A DNA stretch of 64,000 bases, from the NCBI GenBank assembly GCA_039654915.1, contig CM077596.1:7626001-7690000 (forward strand). Reading direction: 5' to 3'. The DNA is from Aquilaria yunnanensis. Its lineage: Eukaryota > Streptophyta > Magnoliopsida > Malvales > Thymelaeaceae. Each line of letters opens with the position of its first letter. Position 1 is the first letter of the stretch. The notes beneath the pieces were generated by a model. It was given only the letters and a program-made list of their open reading frames with translations, did not search any database and was not told the origin of the DNA. Made by a program: the position numbers and the translations under genes. This document shows positions 47,242 to 56,573 of the stretch, piece after piece.

Positions 47242-49456
47242 CTGTTGACACCCAATTTCGTCCGACCCGTAAAAAATTCTTTAATTATTATTATTATTAT
47301 TATTAAAAAAAAATAAATTAAAAAAATTATTTATTATTATTTAGCTAACTAATTAAAATTTTATTTAAAAAAAAAAAAAGAAGAAAGAAAACAAAAAAAA
47401 TTTATTATTAACTGACTAATTAATTAAATTAAAATTAAGTTAAATTAGTTATAAAAAATGAAAAATGAGATAACTCCTCCCCCCGGCTGAGCCTTCCCCT
47501 GGCTAGCATTAAAGTCTTTTCCCCCTTTTGCGTTTTTTTCCACACCAGACAAAAGAGCTCAACCGCCTCACCTGATCCCTTCTCGATTCTTCTTCCCTTT
47601 CTACTTAAGCTCTACTCCTCCCTCTCTGCTTGAAGAGAGCCTTCCATCTCTCTCTCTCCCTCTTTTGCCTCTCACCTGCTCTCTCTCTCTACCAGGTCTC
47701 TCGAGCTCACTCTCTTCCCCCCCTGAGAGGCTCTGGAACTCCCCTCTCTCTCTTAAAAAAAAAATCTCCTCTCTTTCTCCTCTCCCTCTGGCAGAATACG
47801 CTTCGCTCTTCTTCTTCTTATTCTTCATCTCCCTCTGGGGTAATCTCTGGCTCTCCCTCAATTAACTCTCTCCCTCTCTCAGCTCTTGATTTCTCTCCCT
47901 GTCTCCCCAGACAGAAGCCTTCTCTCTCTTTCTCTCTGTCCGGTCCCTCTCTCGTCTTCCTCCACCAGCCTCTTCTCTCTGATCTCTCTCTCGCCCAGAC
48001 CTCGTTCTCTCTTCCTTCTCTCTTGCACCTCTGCCGCCGCCAGCCTCCGTCACACACCCTCTCCCGCGTCGGCCTCCTTCTCTCGGGTCGGCATCCTTCT
48101 CTCTTTTCTCTTTCCTCCTCCTTCATCTCCGCCATCTCATCCCTCCGGCCAGCTCCCCCGCCGGTGACTCCCCTCGCCGTCTCGCCTTGCGCCCAGCCTC
48201 CTGCTCGTGCTGCTGCTCTTCCTTCGCGTCGCGCTACCGCTCCACGCACCTCTCCCTCCGCCGCGCACCACATCACCCTCCTCCCCTACAGCGCCTCTTC
48301 CCCTGCCGCGTGCCATTTGCTAACCCTCCCTCGCCATCGCATCGGAAGTCTCCCGTGCCACCGCTCCAGCTCTTCCTCGCGTCTCCAGCCCAGCCTCCTG
48401 CTCGCGCTGCTGCTCTTCCCTTGCGTCACGCTGCCCCGTCTGACGCTCTGCCAGCCTCCCACGCCACCTCTCCACCCTCCTCGCGTCCCGCCTCCCTTGC
48501 GCCATCGTTCTCTCGGTCGCAACCTCCCAGCCACTGACGAAGACAAAGAACAGATTTCGTTTTTGACTAAGTCAAAGACTGTTCTTTTACTTTTTTTTGG
48601 TAAAATCTTTGTTTAGTCCTTAGCTTTCTTTGTTTTGTTCATTTAAGTCACTAATATATTTTATGTTGCAGATTAACCCCCGACAGCAAGATTTTCATTA
48701 TTCATACTTTTCTTTGTTTTCTTTATTAATATTGGTTTGACCTTACATTAAATTTGATCATTGAATTGACATAGGAGAACAATATAGGATTTTGATTTGA
48801 TATGTATATTCATGTATATTTATTGGATTTTAGAATAGTTTAATTTTCATTCTTGTAATATAGTAAATGCGTACCAAATTATTGGTTAAGAAATATTTAA
48901 ATGTTTGCAAATTCCTTCTTAGTAGGTTTGATAAAATCCTAAGACGGATCATATCCATGTCCAGGTGGTCTGGCAAGATCCATGGTTTGGATATTAAAAA
49001 AATTAAAATTAAATAACGAAAATCCAAATCACAAACCAGTAAGTTATAATATTCATGTCCGGGTGGTCTGGCAAGATCCACGGTTTGGATATTAAAAAAA
49101 TTAAAATTAAAATTAAATAACGAAAATCCAAATCGCAAACCAGTAAGTTATAATATCCATGTCTGGGTGATCTGATAAGATCCATGGTTTGGATAATTAT
49201 CTAAAAACCTTACAAAACAATAACAAAAAAAAACCATTTAATAAGCACAGCATCCGTCACCAATCCAATCGTCCACCACCGAGCGATATCAAACCAAAGG
49301 CCAAATCCGATCGTGATCCTACGCCTCGATTAAAAGTCGATTCAAATTCACGGTACAATTCCTCTCTAATCCTCTAATTTTTTTTTTCTATTTCATTTAT
49401 ACAAGTCACTAACCTTTTTTTATTATTTCTACAGAACTAACAATAATCTTTATATG

Positions 49457-49458
<2 letters not shown>

Positions 49459-49492
<34 letters not shown>
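49459..49492. repeat. (TTA)n microsatellite
   Basis: About 11 TTA/ATT units. Confidence 0.9.
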
Positions 49493-49593
49493 GATATTAT
49501 TTTTATTCCATTCAAGTTACTAACCTTTTAATTTTTGCATAACTAATTACTAACAACTAACTCTACTAACCACTAACTTTACTAACAACTAAC

Positions 49594-49596
<3 letters not shown>

Positions 49597-49645
<49 letters not shown>
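49597..49645. repeat. (TTA)n microsatellite
   Basis: About 16 ATT units, same motif as 49459-49492. Confidence 0.9.
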
Positions 49646-49681
49646 TTTCATGGAAGGTTATACCTCCTATATTTTTTAAGT

Positions 49682-50140
49682 AGATGGCCAAAAAGCCCCA
49701 CTTTTTCTTTATTTATTTAATTTCCTACAATTATTTACTTTATCACACTTTTTTTTTAAGTGAATGGCAAAAAGTCCCATCTTTATTTGTTCATTTTTTT
49801 ACAATTATTTACTTTACCCATTTTTATTTTTTATGTGGACGGCTAAACCCCAACTTTCTTTATGTATTTACTTTTCGGTATTTATTTACTTTATGTACTT
49901 TTATTTTCTTAGGTAGAGGGCTAAACGCTCCACTTTCTTTATTTATTATTCTGCATTTTATTTATTTATTTATTCATTTAATTTCTACACTTTATTTATT
50001 TATTTACTTTTTCTGTGTTTTATTTTTACATAGATGGTTAAACGCCCCCATATTTTATTTATTTTTTTTTCATTTTTTTTACAATGTGAATAATTAACCT
50101 TGTTTGCTTATTTTTTTTTATGGCTAGTCAAAAGCCCTCT
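49682..50140. repeat. Minisatellite of about six 75-110-bp units in LTR
   Basis: Six successive variants of GATGGCCAAAAAGCCCCACTT followed by a T-rich spacer start near 49682, 49762, 49836, 49914, 50031 and 50118. One unit also occurs in the next LTR at about 51620. Confidence 0.75.
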
Positions 50141-50669
50141 TTCTATTTGTTGACACCCAATTTCGTCCGGCCATTAAAATAATTTTAAAAAATTAAATAA
50201 AAAAAATTAAATAAAAAAAATGTATTATTATTATTATTGTTATTATTATTACTAATTTTTTTTAGTTTAAAATATATATATATATATATATTTTTTTTTT
50301 GTTTTGTTTTGTGAAGATTTGATATATGTGTGTATATGTGTATGTTTGAAAGAAAAAAAGAAAACTCCATAAAAATGACAAAATTTAAAAGTTTGAGGTA
50401 AAAATGACAAAATTAAGAAGTTTCAGGCAAAATTGACAAATTCTGAAAGTTCCAGGAGCATTTGGCAGTTTGTCACATAAAATTTTGAGCCTGCCGACGT
50501 TTTTGGCTCAAATTGACAGAAAACGACAAAATTGTCAAAATCAGAAGCTTCAGGAACTTATCCAGAGGCTGAGAGACGTAAAGGACTAAAATTGTCATTT
50601 TACCAATTTAAGAGATAAGTTTGAAAGTTTTTATTAATTTATCCATCAACAGTTCAGCTAAACTTCCTC

Positions 50670-50677
50670 TATAAATA
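50670..50677 (+). promoter_or_regulatory. LTR TATA box
   Basis: TATAAATA, preceded by CCTC and followed after about 30 bp by GAACACAG, a plausible transcription start near 50700. Confidence 0.7.
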
Positions 50678-50865
50678 GCCCCCCAAATTTTGTGCTGAAC
50701 ACAGAAAAAAATAGAGAGAAAGATTAGAGCTCCGTTTTAGAAAAAGAGAAAATCTCAGCCTTATCCCTAGCCTCTCCTCCCTATACCCAGAAAGTCCCAA
50801 AATTTCTTTTTCTTAGGTTTTAGCCATCTTCTTCCTATTTCCGCTCTCTCTCTCTCCTTCGCTGT

Positions 50866-51180
50866 TTGCTGCCGCCACCCCATCCCGTTGCCATCGCACC
50901 AGTCTGCCGTCACCTCCTGCCACCGCCGCACGCCTTCGTCCCGTCCCCTCCTGCCACCGCCGCACGCCGCCGTCCAGCCCCTTTTTCACTCCCGCCTTGT
51001 CCCTCCCGTTCCGTCGCACGCGTCACCGCCGCCGCTCCTCGCCGTCACGCCAGAAGGCCCCCACGCCGTCGCGCCTCACCCCTGCTCCCCTGCACGCCGT
51101 CGTGCCCAGCCCCGTCCACCGTCGCATAGCCGTTTCACCCCCCCCGCGTCCTCGTCGTCCCCGTTTCAGGAAATTCAAAA
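50866..51180 (+). other. GC-rich leader island of the LTR
   Basis: A C/G-rich stretch (GCCACCGCCGCACG repeats) downstream of the TATA box. Several overlapping frames of 87-120 codons are low-complexity Pro/Arg/Ser-rich and are not treated as genes. Confidence 0.7.
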
Positions 51181-51194
51181 TTCTAATTGTTAGG

Positions 51195-51270
51195 GTAAAA
51201 CTCTGTTTTCATCCTTCATCTTTTTATTTTCTTTCAATTTGGTTACTAACCTTTTCATTTGTCTCTGCAG
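51195..51270 (+). other. Possible leader intron in LTR
   Basis: GGTAAAAC...TTTGTCTCTGCAG, 76 bp and T-rich, just after the GC island. Comparable GT-AG intervals follow the GC/TC-rich leader in the neighbouring LTR sequence at 48600-48671 and 49353-49434. Confidence 0.4.
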
Positions 51271-52863
51271 AAAGCTTTACTAACTTTTTGTTCATATATT
51301 CATTATTTATTGTTGTTATTATTACTAACCTTTATTATTATTGTTGTTACTATTATTAACTCACTAACTTACTAACTTTGCTAACTTTTATTATTATTGT
51401 TGTTATTATTGTTAACAATTAACTCAACTAACATTACTAACTTTTATTTTTATTGCTACTAACAACTAACTTACTAACTTTGCTAACTTTTATTATTATT
51501 GTTGTTATTATTGTTAACAATTAACTCAACTAACATTACTAACTTTTATTATTATTGTTACTAACAACTAAACTTTATTAACTTTGCTAATTTTTATTAT
51601 TGTTATTGCGTTATTAAAGTGGATGGCCAAAAAGCCCCACTTTATTATTATTAATTGTCTTTTTTTTAGGTGGTTAAATTTATTTCACTTTTTAATTATA
51701 ATAAAAAAATAATAACTAACTAAAAGAAGATTCTTTTATGTGAATAATTAAATTTATTCTATTTATTTTTAAGAGCCAACTATCTTTTATTATTTTGAAA
51801 CACATGTTTTTTTTTATTATTTCTTCAAAAAAAAAAAACAAAAAGTTAATCTTTTATTCCTTTACTATAATTATTAAATAAATATAATTAAATAATTCCA
51901 AAAATACAAATCATTTCTTTTTAAATATATCTTTAAAAGTAATAATAATTAAAGTTTAATAAAACAATAATAAAATCCAATAAAATTATGATTTAATTAA
52001 TAATTAATTAAATAATTAAAATAAAAATTAAACTCCATGACCAAATGATCCGCCAGGATCCATGGCTTGGAAATATTTTTTTTAAATAAAATATATTAAT
52101 AAATTTTCCTTTATTATTAAGAAATAAAAACTTTGGACTAATATTTTTACTTATCTCTTTATCCAGCAATATATTAATTATTTATTAAAAGAATAAAATA
52201 TAACTTTTTTTAGTTTTCTTTATTAAAAAGAATAAAAAGAGTAAATTTTGGGTTAATATTTTTCAGTAATATTTTATTTATTTCTTTTAAAATATAACTT
52301 TTTTTTAGTTTTCTTTATTAATAAAAAGAATAAAAAGAGTAAATTTTGAGTTAATATTTTTCAATAATATTTTATTTATTTATTTTAAAATATAATTTTT
52401 TTAGTTTTCTTTATTAATAAAAAGAATGAAAAGAATAAAAATTTTGGGTTAATATTTTATTCAGTAATATTTTACTTATTAAAAGATATAACTTTTTGTT
52501 TCCTTTATAAAAATCTTAATCAAATAATTTCAAAATAATACAAAATAAAACAAAAATAATTGAATTTTCTCTTAAATATTTTTGACTTATTGATTAGATA
52601 TATTTTCAGAAATATAAATTAAAATTAAAAAAAAAATCTTTCATCAAACAAAGAAGAATATAAAAATAAAAATATCAAGACTTTTGTTTTAAAATACATA
52701 TAAGTTTTCGGTTAAATAATCTTTTATTCCAAAATAAATTAAATAAATATCAAAACTTTTCTTCTTTTGTTTAAAATTTTTGGTTCTCTTAATAAAAAAA
52801 AATAATAAAAAAATAATAAAAAAAATAATAAAAAATAATAAAAAAAAAATAAAAATTTTTAGT

Positions 52864-52959
52864 TCATGGTATATTGGCTGGAAACTGTCTCGTGCCCGCT
52901 TTTGAGCTGCTTCACCTGGTGAAGAGGGTCTGGCTGAGTAACAACGCCCCGTACCATGA
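52864..52959. repeat. Hairpin-forming island in AT-rich LTR
   Basis: Outer arms TCATGGTA (52864-52871) and TACCATGA (52952-52959) enclose a GC-richer segment. It holds the perfect palindrome CTTCACC-T-GGTGAAG (52910-52924). Confidence 0.75.
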
Positions 52960-53089
52960 TCAAAATTTTTATTTTTAAACTCTTTAATTCTTTTAAATTA
53001 ACTTCTTATTAAATAAAAATTAATTATTATTTTTTTTAATTCTTTTATAAATTGAGTAATCCTTTAAAATAATAAATATCTTTCATTAA

Positions 53090-53465
53090 ACAAGAAAAAC
53101 AAAAAAGTAAACAAGAAAAAAAAGAAAGATAAGAAAAATAAAAGAAAGATAAGAAACAAAAATAAAAGAAAGATAAGAAAGAAAAGGAAGATAAAAAAAA
53201 TATAAAAGAAAAGATAAGATAAGAAAAGAAAGAAAGAAAAGACAAGAAAAATAAAAGAAAGATAAGAAAGAAAAATAAAAGAAAGATAAGATAAAGAAAA
53301 AAAGGAAATATAAGAAAAAGAAAAGAAAGATAAAAGAAAGAAAAAAGAAAAAGCAAAGAAAGAAAGAAAAGAATAAAAAAGAAAGAAAAGAAAAGAAATT
53401 AAAAGAAATTAAAAAAAAGAAGTAAAAATAAGTAAAAAAAGAAGAAAAAGAAAGAAAGTAAAATA
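53090..53465 (+). repeat. Long polypurine tract (A/G-rich)
   Basis: About 370 bp of almost only A and G with a few T, built of GAAAGATAAGAAA-type units. It would be a mirror-rich, triplex-capable sequence. The minus-strand 103-codon frame here is an artefact of this composition. Confidence 0.85.
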
Positions 53466-53576
53466 CAAAAGATAAATTTTTTAGTTAGTATTAAAAATCA
53501 TTCATAAACAAAAAGAATTACCATTTAAAAATTAATTTCATAATAATAAGAATTAAATAATTACGATAAATCAATT

Positions 53577-53865
53577 TCCATATCCGGATGATCCGGTAGG
53601 ATCTACGGTTTGGAAAATATCAAACTTTTTAAAATAAACAAATTAAATAAACAGATAAAAATCCATATTTTTACAATATGGATAAAATTGTTTAAAATTT
53701 CACCAAATTCCGTGTCCAAATGACTCGGCAGAGTCCATGGTTCGGAATCAAAATCTTCCGTGTCCAAATGACTCGGCAGAGTCCATGGTTCGGAAGTATA
53801 AAATTCTATACAAATTAATTTCCAAAAATCCGCATTCAACTAATTCAGTTAAAATTTCTAGTTTG
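53577..53865. repeat. 38-bp LTR motif, four copies
   Basis: Copies at 53577-53614, 53709-53746, 53757-53794 and a degenerate one at about 53827-53865. All fit the pattern TCCRTGTCCAAATGAYYCGG then CARRRTCCATGGTTYGGA. Further copies are at 52034-52071, 48954-48991, 49052-49089 and 49156-49193. Confidence 0.85.
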
Positions 53866-54069
53866 AAAAATTAACTGAATTTTTTTTAAGCAAAGTAAAA
53901 CAAAATTAAAATCAACTAAGGTGCCAATTTTGGGCGCTATAACAATATTGTTTTAGCGTAACCGTACTCCCGATCCCCGAACTCTCGCAGACCATATTTT
54001 AAGGTATCCAATCGACCTGAGCGAAAACCGATTGGTGGCGACTCCAGAAAACCCGACGTTGCCACAGCT

Positions 54070-54087
54070 TGGCGACTCCACTGGGGA
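54070..54087 (+). promoter_or_regulatory. Primer-binding site (tRNA-Arg type)
   Basis: TGGCGACTCCACTGGGGA lies 3 bases after the LTR end. Its reverse complement ends in CCA and matches, as I recall it, the 3' end of plant tRNA-Arg(ACG). tRNA-Arg priming is known for Ogre elements. Confidence 0.8.
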
Positions 54088-54690
54088 CTCGACGTTAGTG
54101 AGTCGAGCCTAAAGTTGATTTGTTTTTATTTACTTTGCTTTACTATTATGTGGATTTATATATTATATTTACTTAAGTAAACATGCATAATGCATTCACA
54201 AAATGAAGCTCTATACCCGAGCTTCCTTAAATCAAACACGATTCTTTCTAAGCGGAATTGGTGTTGCTGTCCTTGTGAGGCCACGGTCTCCAAGCCTTCA
54301 CCGGTTTCAAAGTAGCAAAGTAGTGTATTGCCTTCTGAGACGGTTAGTCTCTGCATGGGCCCACGAAAAGCTACGACTCGAATTAATCCATTCCTTACAT
54401 AAACCCTAGAGGGTAAGGAATCGGGCCGTCACTATGATTCAGTGACGGGATTCGGGAACTATCCCTTGCCTTTTTGATAAACCACCTTCTGCATGTAGAA
54501 TTCCTTACTCCACCTTAGAACCAGCCATTAAGAATTTCCCATACCTCGGTTCCCATTTCCATAGGTTTTGTTTTATCTATATGTTTGTATGATCCTATGT
54601 GTTATTTTTTTACTAACTCTATTTTTCCTTATTTTTCCGGCATATACATTTCATCATTAAAGATAAGTATTTGGTGAAAGAACTATTATC
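54088..54690 (+). other. Untranslated leader before ORF1
   Basis: No long ORF. It contains the stem CCGTCAC (54426-54432) and GTGACGG (54442-54448) with a 9-base loop, a candidate RNA structure for packaging or dimerisation (inference). Confidence 0.5.
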
Positions 54691-56385
54691 ATGGATATTC
54701 TCGATTATCTTCCCACGGCTGTTACTGGATCATGGAATGACACGGTAATCGAAACTCAGCCTGAAGCTATGGAATATTCCGAAACGGCTCAAAAGCTTCA
54801 CGGAGATGCTCTGACATCCCATTCTCACGTACAGCTTAAGGACCAGGTATCGGTCCGGATAAATCAGAACGACACGACGGAATTGTTGCAAGTCTGGAAT
54901 AGTTGGAATTCTGCTGATCGGGAAGCTTTTACGGCAAAATATGGTCACATCACTTGCCTACTAAAGGTTACCGTTGATGCATCACTTGTCCGGGCTCTAA
55001 TACAATTTTGGGATCCATTTTATCGATGCTTTTCTTTCGATAAGATGGATCTGGTTCCAACCATTGAAGAATACAACAGCCTCTTGGGTTGGTCCTCCGA
55101 CTATCCAATCGAGACTTATCAACATGATAGAAGAACAGAGCCTCATCGAGCCCTAGCAAAATTATTGGATATGCCAGCTTCCAGTCTTCAAACCAAGTTT
55201 GCAACAAAAGGATCTCGAAAATATATCAGTTGGATCGACTTAAAACAATTAAGCCACGTTCTCCCTCAGAAAAATCAACGACGCAAGCTTTTCGCCTTGG
55301 CGATATATGGCCTGGTAGTCTTCCCAAGAATCGTCGGATTCATTGAAGGAGACATCATTACACTATTTGAGCAAATCTGCAATGCTCAAATAAATCCGAC
55401 CTCAGTAATATTATGTGAAACTATCAGGGCATTAAACTTTTGTCGCCAAAGAGGGGGCAAATTCATAGGATGTTCACATCTCCTCAACATTTGGATCAAA
55501 AGCCACCTTCCTTGTGAGAAGCAACATTTTGGAAATCGCTTTTCAAAGGACTTCATCCCAATCGAAGCCTTTTTGAAAAGTGAAACCATTCATCACGACA
55601 GCAAGGAAGCATGGGTTGATTATTTCAAGAACATCACCGAATTCCAAATTGAATGGAGAGCCCCCTGGTCTACCTCCACCCGCGTTGTCTACCGATGCGG
55701 CAATTGCCCGTGGGTTCCTCTCTTAGGTATATGGGGAGGAACAAGTTATGCCCCAGCTCAAGTACGAAAACAATTTGGGTCCATGCAATTTATACCCATG
55801 ACGCATAATCTGAGTAAGTTGGAATTTTCACACGAAGATCCAAATTCAAATAAGCTCGCAATGGGTATTTCAGTTGCGTGGAAAAGAATTTTCATATTGA
55901 AGTCGGGGCCTATTATTTCTCCCACTGCTTATTATGAATGGAGAAATAACCGGAAGGAAGGAATAGTTCTATCTGAAGAGGTCATCAGAAAATTGGCGAA
56001 AAGAGAGTTGGAGAAAGAACTAGAGGAAGAAAAGGAGAAGAACAAGAGGATGCTCCTTGACATGCAACAGCTCGGTCACAAAACACAACTCCTCGAAGAG
56101 AAAGTTGAATACCAAAAACAAGTCATCTCCCAATTGGTTGATGAAACCGATCAAAAAGAGATGAGAGTCAGATACTGGGAAGATCAATACAGATTTTCTC
56201 AAGATCAATTGCAAACATTTTTGGTAGAAGTCAGAAAAGTTACAGAACAAGCCCAACTAATGGGCGAAGAAGCCAAGGAGTTAGAAGAACTGAGCTGTCC
56301 TACTCCATCAGTAAATGTTCAAAGAATGATGGAGTTCATATCTAAGGCCAGAAAGCAGTATTGTACTTTGGGTCGTTTCTTTTAA
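54691..56385 (+). CDS. Ogre ORF1 protein, 564 aa, function unknown
   Basis: This is the extra ORF upstream of gag that is typical of Ogre elements. The N-terminal about 60 residues are variable. A globular region (about 65-420) has the patterns WNSWNSADREAFTAKYGHI, ALIQFWDPFYRCFSF, DLVPTIEEYNSLLGW and VCETIRALNFCR-like helices, then WRAPWSTSTR. I associate it with the plant domain of unknown function seen in TE-related proteins (DUF7745 type, from memory). Residues about 425-533 form a long charged coiled coil (KRELEKELEEEKEKNKRM onward). There is no signal peptide or membrane segment. The start is the first ATG of the open frame, preceded by ATTATC. The frame is uninterrupted. The role in the element's life cycle is not known, and the coiled coil suggests self-association. 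Confidence 0.88.
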   Translation: MDILDYLPTAVTGSWNDTVIETQPEAMEYSETAQKLHGDALTSHSHVQLKDQVSVRINQNDTTELLQVWNSWNSADREAFTAKYGHITCLLKVTVDASLVRALIQFWDPFYRCFSFDKMDLVPTIEEYNSLLGWSSDYPIETYQHDRRTEPHRALAKLLDMPASSLQTKFATKGSRKYISWIDLKQLSHVLPQKNQRRKLFALAIYGLVVFPRIVGFIEGDIITLFEQICNAQINPTSVILCETIRALNFCRQRGGKFIGCSHLLNIWIKSHLPCEKQHFGNRFSKDFIPIEAFLKSETIHHDSKEAWVDYFKNITEFQIEWRAPWSTSTRVVYRCGNCPWVPLLGIWGGTSYAPAQVRKQFGSMQFIPMTHNLSKLEFSHEDPNSNKLAMGISVAWKRIFILKSGPIISPTAYYEWRNNRKEGIVLSEEVIRKLAKRELEKELEEEKEKNKRMLLDMQQLGHKTQLLEEKVEYQKQVISQLVDETDQKEMRVRYWEDQYRFSQDQLQTFLVEVRKVTEQAQLMGEEAKELEELSCPTPSVNVQRMMEFISKARKQYCTLGRFF

Positions 56386-56573
56386 ACAAACCTTTTGCTG
56401 AATGTAATTGAGAAATTCCATTATAGTTTTTCTTTCACCAAGTATTTACAATATTCATGCATGCATCCATCACATCAATCATACACACATAGAATCTAAT
56501 AAAATAAATATTCCTTTAAAAGGGTAAAATTGGACCTCAACACCGATATTCAACTCGACTCCAAACAAGATTA
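56386..56573 (+). other. Spacer between ORF1 and gag
   Basis: 188 bp with no ORF. ORF1 and gag-pro do not overlap, so internal initiation, a separate spliced RNA or re-initiation must make the second product (inference). Confidence 0.5.

Larger units (their letters stand above)
47243..50147 (+). repeat. Ogre/Tat-type LTR sequence, compound, interrupted by the next element
   Basis: Starts TGTTGACACCCAATTTCGTCCG (limited here to its key part), as does the LTR at 50148. It has a TC-rich leader (47600-48540), a GT-AG interval (48600-48671), three copies of the 38-bp LTR motif (48954-49193), a second leader-like piece with another GT-AG interval (49353-49434), TTA microsatellites and a GATGGCCAAAAAGCCCC tandem array. 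The duplicated leader features suggest parts of two LTRs joined, or an internal duplication. It has no coding capacity. The insertion of the 50148 element (TSD candidate CTATT, 50143-50147) ends it. Confidence 0.6.
50148..54066 (+). repeat. Ogre-like 5' LTR, 3,919 bp
   Basis: Begins TGTTGACACCC and ends GTTGCCACA, three bases before the PBS. About 520 bp lie before the TATA box and about 3.4 kb after it, so most of this LTR would be transcribed leader. It contains a GC-rich island, a short GT-AG interval, TTA/TTG-rich repeats, the recurring 38-bp motif, a hairpin island and a polypurine tract. The large size fits the Ogre group. Confidence 0.88.

Noticed and set aside
47630..48616. 328-codon plus-strand ORF and mirrored minus-strand ORFs
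   Set aside because: The stretch is TC-rich low-complexity LTR leader, open in several frames on both strands. The predicted protein is Ser/Leu/Pro-rich with no domain.
48954..49193. Regularly spaced repeats that might suggest a CRISPR-like array
   Set aside because: Only three units here, the spacers are themselves similar, and the sequence is a plant LTR. This is tandem LTR duplication.
49684..50097. 137-codon Phe/Tyr-rich ORF
   Set aside because: Translation of a T-rich minisatellite; no family resemblance.
50866..51359. ORFs of 87-120 codons in the GC-rich LTR island
   Set aside because: They overlap in three frames and are Pro/Arg/Ser-rich because of composition. They lie in the LTR leader.
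53045..53356. 103-codon minus-strand, very hydrophobic ORF
   Set aside because: It is the complement of a polypurine tract (Phe/Leu/Ser from TTC/TTT/CTT codons), not a membrane protein.
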